36,694 nucleotides of DNA from Crenobacter intestini (GCF_004919095.1 NZ_STGJ01000023.1:1-36694), one strand, 5' to 3'; counted from the first letter of the stretch, positions 23,172 through 33,405 are shown. Notes: generated from the sequence alone by a model not told the origin. Program-made: numbers and translations.

Positions 23172-23250
23172 GACACTGGCCGGGTTGTGCGGAAGCGAAG
23201 TAATGCTGTTCGCTTGAGGAAATAGAGCATTCGCGCTAAAGTATCATCCG

Positions 23251-23367
23251 CACAGAAACCCTCTGGTTTTTGTGGTGTTAGCCCCTCGAAGCATCCGGCC
23301 GGTGCGCCGGCAAGATGTTTCTTCCTCGTGTTGGCCCCTGCCGGTAACCCCGCAGGGGATTTTTTTT
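23251..23367 (+). terminator. Triple hairpin ending in a Rho-independent terminator
   Basis: Hairpin 1: 23251-23260 with 23265-23274 (loop CTCT, one wobble). Hairpin 2: GCCGG 23298-23302 with CCGGC 23307-23311. Hairpin 3: CCCCTGC 23335-23341 with GCAGGGG 23352-23358, then a run of eight T. The last ends transcripts of the acyl-CoA ligase. The 220-nt gap 23172-23391 holds no gene. Confidence 0.75.
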
Positions 23368-23391
23368 GCACATGCTGGCGATGTCAATTGC

Positions 23392-24969
23392 TTAAGGTGC
23401 GGTCGGACCCAGCGTCAGGTAGACGCTACGCAGCGCCACCGCTCCAGCCTCTCTTTCCAGCGCCGCCTGCCCGGTCACCGGGTAGGCGGTATTGCTTTGG
23501 GCGACGATGTCCTGCGCAGTCAGCCGCGCCGCGACGGCGCGCGCGCGGGACTCGGCGAGCGCGCGGGTGCCGCGGCCGGCCTCGTTCAGGCTCGCGTGCG
23601 CGGTGACCACCACCCGGGCGACGCCCCAGCGCTTCAGCGCCCAGATACTGGCGTCAAGCTCGCGCGACGCGTCGGCCGACAACGTGTCCGCCTCTGCGTC
23701 GAACAGGAGCGGCGGAAGCGCCGACACCGGCGGCACCACGTGGACACGGTAGCCGGTGAATTTGGCCGCAAGCTGCCGCTCGGCTTCCTGCAGCGCGGGC
23801 AGGGCCGGCGCCGCGTCCGGCAGCAGGTAGACGGTCAGCGTGCGCGCGGCCTCGTCCTGGATCAGCCCGGACACCCGAGCCGGCAACAATGCGTCGACGC
23901 CGGCGCGCACGCTGCTGCCTTGCGCCTGGCTGCGCAGCAAGGTTGCGACCTGCTGGGTGAGCTGGCGGTCGCTGCGCGCGGTGTCGGTGTTGGCGACCAG
24001 CTGGTCGAGCGACAGGTCCGTCGCGCGGCCGAAGCGCGCGTCCAGCACCGCTTCCAGCCTTTTCGGCAACGCCTCGTCGTAGTGGCGGGTCAGCACGACC
24101 AGCTGGATGCGCGGCGCGGTCTCCCCCGGCGTCTGCTGCACCGTCAGCTGCTGGATGCGGGTGCCGGCCGGCAGCGTGTTGCTGACGATGTCCTGCACCT
24201 GGCGCGACAGGATCGCCTGGTTGACCGAGCTGTCCAGCGTGCGCACCAGCGGGATGGACAACAGCGCGAGCACCAGCGCGCCTGCCGCGCCGCGCCACGC
24301 GAAGTCGGCGGCGCGCGGCCACTTGCCGAAGCCGTACCACAGCGACACGCCGGCGACCGAGAAGGCGATCGCCAGCATATTGGTCAGGAACAGCAGGAAG
24401 GCGCCGGAGAAGATCTCCCACGAGGCGTTGGCCCAGCCGTAGCCGCTGGTGGCCAGCGGCGGCATCAGCGCGGTGGCGATCGCGACGCCGGCGAAGGTGC
24501 CGCCTTGCGCGCGGATGATGGAGAAGCCGGCGACCAGCCCGGAGAACACCGCGACCAACAGGTCGAAGAAGTTGGGGTTGGTGCGCGCGAGGATCTGCGC
24601 GGTCGGCGGGATGAACGGCGAGATGGTGACGATGCTGTAGCTGGTCACCAGCGCCGCCGCGACGCCGAAGGAAAGCGCCAGGGCGGCGCGCCGCCCGCTG
24701 ACCGGGTCGGTCTTGGCGATCGCGTAGCCCAAGAGGTTGATCGGCCCCATCAGGGGAGCGATCAGCATCGCGCCGATCACCACCGCGGCCGAGTCGAGCA
24801 GCAGCCCCAGCGTCGCGATCGCGCAGGAGACGAACACCAGGAACACGAAGGCCGGCGTCAGCTCGCCGTTCTCCTGCATCGCCCGCTCGACCGCGGCGCG
24901 GTCAACGTGCTCCTTGTGCCGCCCCCACCACTCGTCGACGATCGTCCCGAACAGGCTGCGTGCCGCCAT
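23392..24969 (-). CDS. DUF389 membrane protein with C-terminal periplasmic domain
   Basis: A 525-residue membrane protein. Seen: an N-terminal DUF389 region with about six to seven helices, including [41 protein letters not shown] and [14 protein letters not shown], which are the family signatures, then about 290 soluble residues ending in a region ([13 protein letters not shown]...[14 protein letters not shown]) reminiscent of OmpA-like peptidoglycan-binding domains. Function of DUF389 is unknown; small-molecule transport has been suggested. ATG 24969 has GGAG upstream; a GTG at 24981 is possible. It is transcribed away from the chemoreceptor. Confidence 0.8.
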   Translation of the reverse strand: MAARSLFGTIVDEWWGRHKEHVDRAAVERAMQENGELTPAFVFLVFVSCAIATLGLLLDSAAVVIGAMLIAPLMGPINLLGYAIAKTDPVSGRRAALALSFGVAAALVTSYSIVTISPFIPPTAQILARTNPNFFDLLVAVFSGLVAGFSIIRAQGGTFAGVAIATALMPPLATSGYGWANASWEIFSGAFLLFLTNMLAIAFSVAGVSLWYGFGKWPRAADFAWRGAAGALVLALLSIPLVRTLDSSVNQAILSRQVQDIVSNTLPAGTRIQQLTVQQTPGETAPRIQLVVLTRHYDEALPKRLEAVLDARFGRATDLSLDQLVANTDTARSDRQLTQQVATLLRSQAQGSSVRAGVDALLPARVSGLIQDEAARTLTVYLLPDAAPALPALQEAERQLAAKFTGYRVHVVPPVSALPPLLFDAEADTLSADASRELDASIWALKRWGVARVVVTAHASLNEAGRGTRALAESRARAVAARLTAQDIVAQSNTAYPVTGQAALEREAGAVALRSVYLTLGPTAP

Positions 24970-25131
24970 GGCCGACTCCACTTTGCTGACATCGATGGAT
25001 CATTGTGGATCAAGTCGGATGCATTTTCATGGTCAACCAGTAATGACAATCAAATTGCATGGAATGCGCATCAAATACATAATGCCCGCCAAGCGTCCGC
25101 CCGAGGCGCCGACCATCCAGAGGGGAATTCC

Positions 25132-27021
25132 ATGCGTACACTCAAGGCGCGCCTGATCGGCGTCAACGCGCTGCTGCTGGCGCTGTTTGCCATGCTGCTG
25201 TTTGCCATCGTCTTCATGCAGGTGCGCAGCATGGCGCTGCAGGGCATCGCCAACGAGCAGCTCACCACGCTCAAGGGGCAGACCATCCTGATCGGCGACT
25301 GGGCGCGCGACAAGCAGAGCGTGCTGCTGGGGCGCTCGCAACGTTACGACAACGAAATCAACACGCTCGCGCGCGACCCGCAGTGGTTCCTGACGCAGGG
25401 CATGCAGGAAGGGCGCTTCATCGACCTGTACGCCGGCTTCGCCGACAACAGCGCGCAATTCGCGTCGGGCTGGGTGCCGCCGGCGGACTACACGGTGACC
25501 AGCCGCGGCTGGTACCAGCAGGCCCGTTCGGCCGGCAAGCTGGTGATGACCGACCCCTATGTCGACGCCGACACCAAGGCGATCGTGATCACCGCCGCGG
25601 TGCCGCTGCCGGGCAGCAATGGTGGCGTGCTCGCCGGCGACATCTCGATGACCGAGCTTGCGCGCACCCTCGCCTCGCTGCCGGTCGGCGGCAGCGGCTT
25701 CAGCCTGCTGGTCGACAGCAAGGGCCATCTGATCAGCGCGCCGGACAAGGCCATGCAGACCAAGCCGCTGACCGCGCTGGTCCCCGCGCTGGACGGTGCG
25801 GCCATGCAGGCCGCCAGCACCAGCAGCGACGTGACCGAGGTGGAGGTCGGCGGCAAGGCGATGCTCGCGTCGGTGGCCAAGGTCGACGGCCTGGGCTGGT
25901 ACATCGTGGTGCTCAGCGAAAAGGCGCTGGTGCTCGCGCCGCTTGATGCGCTGCTGATGACGCTGGCGGCCATGACCGCCGGCGCTTTCCTGTTGATGCT
26001 GCCGCTCTCCGGGCTGGTGCAGGGGCGGATGCTCGCCGGCTTGACCCGCCTGCGCGACGCGATGGTCGAGATGGCCGGCGGCGAGGCGGACCTGACGCGC
26101 AAGCTCGCGGCCGACGGCAACGACGAGATCAGCCAGACCGCGCAGGCGTTCAACCGTTTCACCGGGCAACTGGGTGAGCTGTTCGTCCAGCTGCGTGCCG
26201 AGGCGGCGCAGGTGGTCGGCGGCGTGGCCAGCGCCAGCAGCCGGGTCGGCGAGGTGGCGTCCGGCGCCAGCCAGATGGCCGCGGCGTCGGCGGCCAATAC
26301 CTCGACGCTCGAGCAACTGGGCGCGAGCATTTCGCAGGTTGCCGCCGGCGCCGGCGAGGCCGACTCGCTCGTCAAGTCGACCGGGCAGGCGCTGGAGTGC
26401 TGCGCCGACGATATCCACGCGCTGGCCGGCGACATGGAAAACACGCTGGGTTCGGTGCGCAGCCTCGAGGCGATGCTGGGCGTGCTCGACCGCCGCTCGC
26501 AGGAAATTTCCGGTATTACCGGCGTGATCCGCGACATCGCCGACCAGACCAACCTGCTGGCGCTGAACGCGGCGATCGAGGCGGCGCGCGCCGGCGAGCA
26601 GGGCCGCGGCTTCGCGGTGGTCGCCGACGAGGTGAGGAAGCTCGCCGAGCGCACGGCCAGCGCGACGCAGGAGATCAGCAGCAAGGTCGGCGCCATCCGC
26701 GAGGAGGCGCGCCGCGCCGCCGACGATGTGCAGGGGACGGTCAGCGTGGTCGGCGACAGCTCCGCGCGCACTGACGAGGCGGCCGCGCGCATCCAGAGCG
26801 TGCGGGAGTCGATGCGCCAGCTCTTGCAGCGCATGAGCGAGATTTCCGGCTCGACCAGCGAACAGCATCACGCCTCCGGCGAGATCGCCCGCAGTACCGA
26901 GGCGATCAACAGCCGTATCGTCGCCAACGAGGGCGCCTTGCAGGACGTCAACGCGACGCTGTCGCGGCTCTCCTCGCTCGCCGGGCAGATGGACAGCCGC
27001 TTCGGCAAGTTCCGCGTCTGA
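25132..27021 (+). CDS. Methyl-accepting chemotaxis protein (Cache sensor)
   Basis: A 629-residue chemoreceptor. Seen: TM1 at about 8-30, a periplasmic dCache-like domain with [20 protein letters not shown] and IVITAAVPL, a pattern common in amino-acid and small-acid sensors, TM2 at about 270-295, a HAMP domain, and a cytoplasmic coiled coil whose tip reads [20 protein letters not shown] followed by [18 protein letters not shown]. It signals through CheW/CheA to the flagellar motor. No C-terminal NWETF-type pentapeptide is present. ATG 25132 follows AGAGGGGAA. The long open frame upstream is antisense to the DUF389 gene. Confidence 0.93.
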   Translation: MRTLKARLIGVNALLLALFAMLLFAIVFMQVRSMALQGIANEQLTTLKGQTILIGDWARDKQSVLLGRSQRYDNEINTLARDPQWFLTQGMQEGRFIDLYAGFADNSAQFASGWVPPADYTVTSRGWYQQARSAGKLVMTDPYVDADTKAIVITAAVPLPGSNGGVLAGDISMTELARTLASLPVGGSGFSLLVDSKGHLISAPDKAMQTKPLTALVPALDGAAMQAASTSSDVTEVEVGGKAMLASVAKVDGLGWYIVVLSEKALVLAPLDALLMTLAAMTAGAFLLMLPLSGLVQGRMLAGLTRLRDAMVEMAGGEADLTRKLAADGNDEISQTAQAFNRFTGQLGELFVQLRAEAAQVVGGVASASSRVGEVASGASQMAAASAANTSTLEQLGASISQVAAGAGEADSLVKSTGQALECCADDIHALAGDMENTLGSVRSLEAMLGVLDRRSQEISGITGVIRDIADQTNLLALNAAIEAARAGEQGRGFAVVADEVRKLAERTASATQEISSKVGAIREEARRAADDVQGTVSVVGDSSARTDEAAARIQSVRESMRQLLQRMSEISGSTSEQHHASGEIARSTEAINSRIVANEGALQDVNATLSRLSSLAGQMDSRFGKFRV

Positions 27022-27031
27022 GCCGCTTGCC

Positions 27032-27056
27032 GGGGCTGCCCGTCAGGGGCGGCCCC
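27032..27056. terminator. Hairpin between the chemoreceptor and FAD oxidase genes
   Basis: GGGGCTGCCC (27032-27041) pairs with GGGCGGCCCC (27047-27056) with one wobble, followed on the plus strand by GCGCTTTCCT. It probably ends the chemoreceptor transcript. Confidence 0.55.
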
Positions 27057-27080
27057 GCGCTTTCCTGTGCCGTCTATTCC

Positions 27081-28475
27081 TTAGCCGGCTGTCAGCCACT
27101 TGCCGGGGTTCATCAGCCCCTTGGGGTCGAGCGTGCGCTTGAGGGCGCGCATCGCCTCCAAGGCGACCGGGTCCTTGTAGCGGGCGAGCCACTGCCCCTT
27201 GAGCTGGCCGACGCCGTGCTCGGCGGCGATGCTGCCGCGGCAGGCGGCAACATGCCGGTAGACGATCTCGTTGACCGCCGCCTCGTCGTCGAACAGGCGG
27301 GCGTTGTCCGGCCGGGTGTGGCTGACGTTGTAGTGCAGGTTGCCGTCGCCGGCGTGGCCGAAGCAGGCGACGCGGCAGCCGGGGAAGCTGGCGGCAAGTT
27401 CGGCGCCGCACGCGGCGATAAAGGCGGGGATTCGGGACGCCGGCACGCCGATGTCGTGCTTGATGCTTGCGCCTTCCAGCTTCTGCACTTCCGAGATGTC
27501 CTCGCGCAGCCGCCACAGCGCCAGCCGCTCGCTCTCGCTCTGCGCGACTACCCCGTCGACCATCTGCTGTTCGGCGAGCCAGTCCACGAAGGCGTCGGTG
27601 AGCAAAGCCTCGTCGCCGCTGTCGGAGAGTTCGATCAGGAGCGCCCACGGCGCGATAAAGGGCAGGGTGTGGCCGTGCTTCGCGAGCAGGTTTTGGCAGC
27701 CTTCCTCGATCAGCTCGAACGCGGTCAGCCTGTCGCCGAAGCGCGCCTTGAGCGCCGCGAGATAAGCGATCGCCTGTTGGCTGTCGGCGACGCCCAGCCA
27801 GGCGGTGGCGCGCGCGCTCGGGCGCGGGAACAGCCTGAGCGTCGCCGCGGTGATCACGCCCAACTGGCCCTCGGCGCCGATAAAGAGCTGCTTGAGGTCG
27901 AGCCCGCTGGTGTCCTTGCGCAGGCCACCCAGCAGGTCCATCACCCGCCCGTCGGCGAGCACCACCTCCAGCCCCAGCGTCAGCTCGCGCATGGTGCCGT
28001 AGCGCAGCACCGCGAGGCCGCCCGCGTTGGTGGAGAGGTTGCCGCCGATCTGGCAGCTGCCCTCGGACGCGAGCGACAAGGGAAACAGCCGGCCTGCCTC
28101 GGCCGCCACCTGCTGCACGGCGGCGAGCGTCAGCCCGGCCTCGACGGTGATCGTGTCGTTGGCGGTGTCGACCTCGCGCACGCGGGAGAGCCTGGCGAGC
28201 GAGAGCAGCAGCGCGCGGCCGTCGGCCGGCGGCGTCGCCGCGCCGCAGGTCGACGTGTTGCCGCCTTGCGGCACCACCGGGATGTTTTCGGCGTCGCACA
28301 GCGCGAGCAGGGCGGACACTTCGGCGGTCGAGCCCGGACGCACCAGCGCGCGGCACGCGCCGTGGTAGCGGCCGCGCCAGTCGGTGAGGCAGGCGGCGGT
28401 GTCTGCCGCGTCGGTCAGCACATGCGCGGCACCGACGATAGCGGCCAGCCGTGCGAGGAGTTCGGTGTCGTTCAT
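27081..28475 (-). CDS. FAD-linked oxidase, D-2-hydroxyacid dehydrogenase (GlcD/DLD-like)
   Basis: A 464-residue flavoprotein of the VAO/PCMH superfamily. Seen: FAD-binding VPQGGNTSTCG, SEGSCQIGGNLSTNAGG, a GLDLKQLFIGAEGQLGVIT block, and the C-terminal metal-site region CFGHAGDGNLHYNV and AAEHGVGQLK, typical of D-lactate, glycolate and D-2-hydroxyglutarate dehydrogenases. It would pass electrons to a quinone or ETF. ATG 28475 overlaps the symporter by 4 nt (ATGA); the coupling suggests that the symporter imports the oxidised acid. The exact substrate is not decided by sequence. Confidence 0.88.
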   Translation of the reverse strand: MNDTELLARLAAIVGAAHVLTDAADTAACLTDWRGRYHGACRALVRPGSTAEVSALLALCDAENIPVVPQGGNTSTCGAATPPADGRALLLSLARLSRVREVDTANDTITVEAGLTLAAVQQVAAEAGRLFPLSLASEGSCQIGGNLSTNAGGLAVLRYGTMRELTLGLEVVLADGRVMDLLGGLRKDTSGLDLKQLFIGAEGQLGVITAATLRLFPRPSARATAWLGVADSQQAIAYLAALKARFGDRLTAFELIEEGCQNLLAKHGHTLPFIAPWALLIELSDSGDEALLTDAFVDWLAEQQMVDGVVAQSESERLALWRLREDISEVQKLEGASIKHDIGVPASRIPAFIAACGAELAASFPGCRVACFGHAGDGNLHYNVSHTRPDNARLFDDEAAVNEIVYRHVAACRGSIAAEHGVGQLKGQWLARYKDPVALEAMRALKRTLDPKGLMNPGKWLTAG

Positions 28476-29917
28476 CGGGTTTCCTTTTGGCGGGCGCGCG
28501 AGGCGAGGACCGCGGCGGCAAAGGCCAGCGGTACCGAGACCAGCGCCGGGTTGGCCAGCGGCTGCAGCGGCGCGTCGAAGCCTAACACCGCGACCCACAC
28601 GCCGGGGCCGGCCACGATCAGCAAGAGCGACGCGGCCAGGCCGGTGGAGAGCGTCGCGGCGGCACCTCGCGCGGTCAGCCTTTTCCAGTAGAGCGCGAGC
28701 AGCAGCACCGGAAAGTTTGCCGACGCGGCAAGCGCGAAGGCGAAGCCCAGCAGCACCGCGATATTCTGCAGCTGGAAGGCGATCGACACCGCGGCGGCGG
28801 CAAGCGAGAGCGCGAGCGCTGAGCCGCGCACGAAGGCGAGCCCACGCCCGGGCATCAGCTCGCGGGTCAGCGTCGCCGTCGCCGATAGCGTAAGCCCGGC
28901 GACTACCGCGAGGATGGTCGCGAAGGCGACCGCTGCGACGAAGCCGGCGAGCAGCGGCCCGCCCAGCAGTTGCGCGAGGTGCAGCGCGGCCATATTGCTG
29001 CCGCCCTTGAGCGCGCCCTCGTCGGTGAAAAACGCCAAGTGGCCGGGCAGCAGCGCCAGCGCGCCGAAGCCGTCGATGAAGTTCAGCGAGAACACCAGGG
29101 CGATCAGCAGGGTCGCCACCCGCGCCGCGCCCTGCGCGCGGGCCGCGTCCGGCGCGCTGTAAAAGCGCATCAGCACATGCGGCAGGCCGAGCAGGCCGAG
29201 CGTCAGCCCCAGCCCCAGCGACACGAGCTCGACCGGCGAGGCGAGCGCGGCGGACGGCAGAAACACCGCGTCGCCGCGCACGGCGGCGGCCGCGTCAAAC
29301 AGTTTCGCGATCTGCCAGTCAAAGCGCGCCATGGTCAGCGCGGCGAGCGCGAGCGCGCAGCCGACCAGCAGCACCGCCTTGATCGCCTGCACCCAGGTCG
29401 TCGCCAGCATGCCGCCGCCGGCGACGTAGGCGAGGCTGAGCAGCGTCACCAGCAGCACGGCGACCGTGTAGTCGAAGCCGAACAGCAGGCCGAGCAGCTT
29501 GCCCGCGCCGACCAGTTGCACGACGAGGTAAAACAGCGAGATGGCCAGCGACACGCCGGCGGCGAGCCTGCGCGGTGCCGCGCTACCGAAGCGTTTGGCG
29601 AGCAGTTCGCCGACGCCGAACACGCCTTCTTCGCGCATCCTGCCGGCGACCAGTTGCGTCATCAGCGGCCAGCCGGCGAGCGTGCCGACCGCGTAGGCGA
29701 GCGAATCGTAGCCGGCCTGGTAGTAGAGGCCGGCCGCGCCGAGGAAGGCCGCCGCCGACAGGTAGTCGCCGGCCAGCGCGAAGCCGCCAAGCAAGCTGCC
29801 GACACGGCCGCCGCCGCTGAAGAACGCGCCGCCGCTGCTGCTCTTGCGCGCGGCCCAGTGACTGAGCGCGAGCGTGGCCAGCGCGAACGGGATGAAGAAC
29901 GCCAGCGCCGGGCTCAT
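28472..29917 (-). CDS. Sodium:solute symporter, ActP-like monocarboxylate permease
   Basis: A 481-residue SSS-family transporter with about 13 helices. Seen: FALAGDYLSAAAFLGAAGL near the N-terminus (the family sodium-site segment), YAVGTLAGWPLM, and GLLGLPHVLMRFYSAPDAA, which is the ActP/acetate-pyruvate permease signature. It probably imports a short-chain monocarboxylate such as acetate, lactate or glycolate. ATG 29917 overlaps the small membrane gene by 4 nt, mirroring the yjcH-actP pairing of enterobacteria. The frame is open upstream, but the transporter fold starts at MSPALAFFIPF. Confidence 0.9.
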   Translation of the reverse strand: MSPALAFFIPFALATLALSHWAARKSSSGGAFFSGGGRVGSLLGGFALAGDYLSAAAFLGAAGLYYQAGYDSLAYAVGTLAGWPLMTQLVAGRMREEGVFGVGELLAKRFGSAAPRRLAAGVSLAISLFYLVVQLVGAGKLLGLLFGFDYTVAVLLVTLLSLAYVAGGGMLATTWVQAIKAVLLVGCALALAALTMARFDWQIAKLFDAAAAVRGDAVFLPSAALASPVELVSLGLGLTLGLLGLPHVLMRFYSAPDAARAQGAARVATLLIALVFSLNFIDGFGALALLPGHLAFFTDEGALKGGSNMAALHLAQLLGGPLLAGFVAAVAFATILAVVAGLTLSATATLTRELMPGRGLAFVRGSALALSLAAAAVSIAFQLQNIAVLLGFAFALAASANFPVLLLALYWKRLTARGAAATLSTGLAASLLLIVAGPGVWVAVLGFDAPLQPLANPALVSVPLAFAAAVLASRARQKETR

Positions 29918-30099
29918 CGCGCAGCCTTCGCGGGCCACAGGGCCAGCATCAGCAACAGCGCGAACGCGGCAAGCGCAAGCAGCACCGAGACGGGCCAGGC
30001 GCCGGCACGGCCAGCGAGCCAGCCCGGCTTGAGCGCGAGCAACAGGTAGTAAAGCGCCGGCACGGCGACGGTGGCGGCGAGGCGGAACAGTCGGGTCAT
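29914..30099 (-). CDS. Small two-helix membrane protein beside the symporter
   Basis: A 61-residue protein with two transmembrane helices (LAATVAVPALYYLLLAL and VSVLLALAAFALLLMLALW), starting MTRLFRL. Position and size recall the DUF485 (YjcH-like) partner of ActP, although it is shorter and lacks an obvious DUF485 motif. Both ends form ATGA overlaps with the helicase and symporter genes, which supports translation. Confidence 0.7.
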   Translation of the reverse strand: MTRLFRLAATVAVPALYYLLLALKPGWLAGRAGAWPVSVLLALAAFALLLMLALWPAKAAR

Positions 30100-31988
30100 C
30101 GGTCGGTCGGGGTGAACAGCGTGAAGAAGGACGAAGGCTCGGCGCCTGCCGGCGCGTGCAGGGTGAGGCGCTGCTGCGCGCGGGTGAACGCGACGTAGGC
30201 GCGGCGCTTCTCGTCGGCGAGCGGCGCGCCGGCAAGCGGGAACAGGCCATGGGACAGCTGGCAGACCACGACGTGCGGCCACTGGCGCCCCTTGGCGTGG
30301 AACACCGAGCCGACCGCGAGGTGCTGCCCGGGCGACTGCTGGGCACGCCAGTGCGCAAGGTTCAGCGCCTCGCAGCGGGCGAGCCAGCTTGCGGCGGTTT
30401 CCCCGTGTTGCGCCAGATGCGCGAGCAGCGCGCGCCACGCGTCGACGCGGCTCATCGCCGCCTCGCCGGCCGGCGCGAACGCGGCGAGCGTCGCCTCCAA
30501 ATGCGTATCGCGAGCAAAGTCCGTCAGCAGCGGCGCGAGCCTGGCGTCGGAACTGGCGGAGGTGAGGCGTGTGAGCGCCGCTTTCAGCGAGCCTTGCGCG
30601 TGCGCGCGCCGCGCGTCTTCCGGCGCGGGCAGCGCGTCGATCAGTGCGACCAGTTGCGGCCAGTCGCCGGTCTCGGCGGCGAGCGCGGCGAATTCGCGCC
30701 CCTCGTCGGCGGACAGCGCGAGCGCGGGCAGCGAGGCGAGGCGCTGGGCGAGGCGTTCGCGGCGCTGGCGCTCGTAGCCCGCCTTGCGCGCGTCGGCTTG
30801 CGCGCTGTGCGCGCGCCAGTCGGGTGCCGCCAACTGGGCGAGTGCCTGGATCAGCGTGCCTTCGCCGCCGCGCCAGCACGGCCAGCCATCCAGCGTGTAG
30901 AACGGCCGGCGCGCGTCGATCAGCGCAAGCTGCACGGCGACGGTGGCGGCGCGGTCGCGGCAGATCAGCGCGGCGCCACCCTCGAGGGTGGCGGCAAGCG
31001 CGGGCAGCGGCTCGCGGCTGACGTCGACGCTTGTCGGCCCGCCCGCGCCGGAGAGCGGCGGCAGGCCGCGGCTGCGCAAGGGTGCGAGCTGGCGCGCGAG
31101 TCCGGCGCCGAAGCGGAAGGAGACGGTCAGCGGCAGCACGGCCACCGGCGCGAACGCCTGGCGGAACAGCAGGAACACCGACGTCGCGTCGGCGCCGCGC
31201 CACGCGTACAGCACCTGGTCGCGGTCGCCGACCGCCAGCACGCGCTGGACGCCGCCGCCCCAGGCTGCGAGCCACGCGAGCTGCAGCGCGCTGGTGTCGT
31301 GGAATTCGTCGATCAGCAGTACATCGCAGGCGAGCGTCGGCGCCGCGGCGAGCGCGTTTTCCTCGAAGCCCGCCATCAGGTCGTGGCAGGCGTCCTCGAC
31401 CAGGCGGAAGCCGAAGCCGCCATCGACGCGCAAGATGCGGCGCAGCCGCTCGTACTCGCGCCACGCCTGCCACACGCTGGCCGGGCGGCCGAGGGTGGCG
31501 GCGACTTCTTCCTCGTCGGCATCTTCCAATAGGTCCGAGAGCCGGCCCTGGCGGATCAGGCGGAAGCTGTCGATGAGGTCGATCAGGGACGCGGTGTCGG
31601 TGGGCAGTTGCACGGCGTCGCTGCCGGCGTTGGCCTCGTTGACGCGGCCGACCACCTCGGGCAGCACGGTCTCGACCACCCAGTCGCGCTGCACGCGGCG
31701 CGCGTCGTCGACCAGCAAGCGGGCGGCCTCGGCGACGCAGACCTCGTCGAAGGTCTGCACGGCGACGCCGGTCACACCGTGCCGCGCGAGCGCGGCCTCC
31801 AGGCTCGCCTTGCCGCTGCGACTGAAGGTCAGTGCGCGCACGCGCTGGCCCGCGCGCACCGCACGCGCCGCGGCGAGCGCGAGCAAGGTCGTCTTGCCGC
31901 TGCCGGCGGCCGCCTCGACCAGCAGGTGGCCGCCCGCGAAGTCGAGTACCGCCTGCTGTTCGGGCGACGGGGAAAAGTCCGGGCTCAC
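30096..31988 (-). CDS. UvrD/REP-like superfamily 1 DNA helicase
   Basis: A 630-residue helicase. Seen: Q-motif SPEQQAVLDFA, Walker A EAAAGSGKTT, motif Ia ALTFSRSGKASLE, motif II VLLIDEFHDTS, motif III VLAVGDRDQVLYAWRGAD, motif IV-like VSFRFG, motif V HAKGRQWPHVVV and motif VI RRAYVAFTRAQQRL. It is shorter than UvrD or Rep. The GTG start at 31988 overlaps the aldehyde dehydrogenase stop (GTGA); an alternative GTG at 31997 exists. It is unusual to find a DNA helicase inside an uptake and oxidation operon. Confidence 0.87.
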   Translation of the reverse strand: MSPDFSPSPEQQAVLDFAGGHLLVEAAAGSGKTTLLALAAARAVRAGQRVRALTFSRSGKASLEAALARHGVTGVAVQTFDEVCVAEAARLLVDDARRVQRDWVVETVLPEVVGRVNEANAGSDAVQLPTDTASLIDLIDSFRLIRQGRLSDLLEDADEEEVAATLGRPASVWQAWREYERLRRILRVDGGFGFRLVEDACHDLMAGFEENALAAAPTLACDVLLIDEFHDTSALQLAWLAAWGGGVQRVLAVGDRDQVLYAWRGADATSVFLLFRQAFAPVAVLPLTVSFRFGAGLARQLAPLRSRGLPPLSGAGGPTSVDVSREPLPALAATLEGGAALICRDRAATVAVQLALIDARRPFYTLDGWPCWRGGEGTLIQALAQLAAPDWRAHSAQADARKAGYERQRRERLAQRLASLPALALSADEGREFAALAAETGDWPQLVALIDALPAPEDARRAHAQGSLKAALTRLTSASSDARLAPLLTDFARDTHLEATLAAFAPAGEAAMSRVDAWRALLAHLAQHGETAASWLARCEALNLAHWRAQQSPGQHLAVGSVFHAKGRQWPHVVVCQLSHGLFPLAGAPLADEKRRAYVAFTRAQQRLTLHAPAGAEPSSFFTLFTPTDR

Positions 31989-33340
31989 TTCTGCCACCAG
32001 GTCTTCACGTTGACGAACTCGTACAGGCCGAACTCGGAGAGCTCGCGCCCGTAGCCGGACGCCTTGACGCCGCCGAACGGCAGCCTGAGGTCGGAGCTGG
32101 TGTAGCGGTTGATATAGACGGCGCCCGCCTCGATGCGCGCACCCAGCGCGCGTGCGCGGCGGGTGTCGGCCGAGAAGATGCTGGCGCCCAGGCCGAACGG
32201 GGTGTCGTTGGCGACGCGGATCGCCTCGTCTTCGTCCGCCACGCGGATCACGCTGGCGACCGGGCCGAACACTTCCTCGTGCCAGACGCGGCAACGCGGG
32301 TTCACCGCGTCGAGCACGGTCGCCGGGTAGTAGAAGCCGGCGCCGCCGCTCATCTGGCCGCCGCACAACAGCCGCGCGCCGTGCTGGACGGCGTCGAGCA
32401 CCTGCGCGTGCAGCGCCTCGCGCAGGTCGGCGCGGGCAAGCGGCCCCAGCGTGGTCGACGCATCGGCCGGCGGCCCCGGCCGGAACGCGCGCGCGTGCGC
32501 GGTGAAGCGCTCGACAAAGGCGTCGGCCACTTCGGGCACCACGATCAGCCGCTTGGCCGCGTTGCAGCTTTGCCCGGCGTCGCGAAAGCGCGAGTGCGCG
32601 GCCTCGTACGCCGCCTCGTCAAGGTCGGCGTCAGCGAGCACGATAAACGGGTTGCTGCCGCCCAGTTCGAGCACGCTTTTTTTCAGGTGGCGGCCGGCCA
32701 GGCTGGCGATCACGCGGCCGGTCGCAGTCGAGCCGGTGAAGGCGACCGCGTCGCTCAGGCGGATCGCGTCCTCGACCTCGTCGTTGGCAAGCCAGGCGGT
32801 GTCAAACGCGGTGACGCCGCTGCCCTGCACGATCTCGGTGAGCAGCGCGCTCGACAGCGGCACCGAGGGCGCCGGCTTGATCAGGCAGCCGTTGCCGGCG
32901 ATCAGCGCGGGCACCGCGAAGCGCAGCACCTGCCACACCGGGTAATTCCACGGCATCACCGCGAGCACCAGGCCCAGCGGCTCGAAGCTGACGCCGCTTG
33001 CGCTTGCCTGCGTCGGGATGTCGCGCGCGGCGAGCAGGCGCGGCGCGAGCTCGGCGTAGTAGCGGACCAGCTGCACCGACTTGTCGATCTCGGCGAGGCA
33101 CTCGGCGGTGCGCTTGCCGACTTCCAGCGTCACCAGCGCCGCCAGTTCGTCGCGGCGGCGCTCGAGCGCATCGGCCATCGCGCGCAGGACGGCCGCGCGT
33201 TCGTTCACGGGCTGCGCCGCCCAGCGCTCGCGCGCCTCGCGCAGGCGGTGGACGCAGGCGGCCAGTTCGTCGGCCGTCCACGCCGGACGGGTATGCACCA
33301 CCTCGCCGGTGGCCGGGTTGCAGCTGGTATACGCGTTCAT
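31985..33340 (-). CDS. NAD(P)-dependent aldehyde dehydrogenase, succinate-semialdehyde type
   Basis: A 451-residue aldehyde dehydrogenase. Seen: VMPWNYPVWQV, the lysine block CLIKPAPSVP, FTGSTATGR, catalytic Glu in LELGGSNPF, catalytic Cys in FRDAGQSCNAAKR, and EEVFGPVASV. The FRDAGQSCNAAKR form and short length are common in the GabD/Sad succinate-semialdehyde group. ATG 33340 is the first gene of a five-gene run with 4-nt overlaps (dehydrogenase, helicase, small membrane protein, symporter, FAD oxidase). Confidence 0.9.
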   Translation of the reverse strand: MNAYTSCNPATGEVVHTRPAWTADELAACVHRLREARERWAAQPVNERAAVLRAMADALERRRDELAALVTLEVGKRTAECLAEIDKSVQLVRYYAELAPRLLAARDIPTQASASGVSFEPLGLVLAVMPWNYPVWQVLRFAVPALIAGNGCLIKPAPSVPLSSALLTEIVQGSGVTAFDTAWLANDEVEDAIRLSDAVAFTGSTATGRVIASLAGRHLKKSVLELGGSNPFIVLADADLDEAAYEAAHSRFRDAGQSCNAAKRLIVVPEVADAFVERFTAHARAFRPGPPADASTTLGPLARADLREALHAQVLDAVQHGARLLCGGQMSGGAGFYYPATVLDAVNPRCRVWHEEVFGPVASVIRVADEDEAIRVANDTPFGLGASIFSADTRRARALGARIEAGAVYINRYTSSDLRLPFGGVKASGYGRELSEFGLYEFVNVKTWWQK

Positions 33341-33405
33341 GCGGGCAGTGTAATGGATAGGCGCGGGCCGATGAAGCGGGGCGGCGCGGGGCTGGCGCAG
33401 CCCAT

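Noticed and set aside
23272-25131. Long open frame giving a 1249-residue protein ending in the chemoreceptor
   Set aside because: The upstream 620 codons are antisense to the DUF389 gene and low in complexity; a normal receptor N-terminus begins at 25132 with a ribosome site.
31989-32366. Upstream extension of the helicase
   Set aside because: It lies in the aldehyde dehydrogenase coding region in another frame; the Q-motif starts just after the GTG at 31988.
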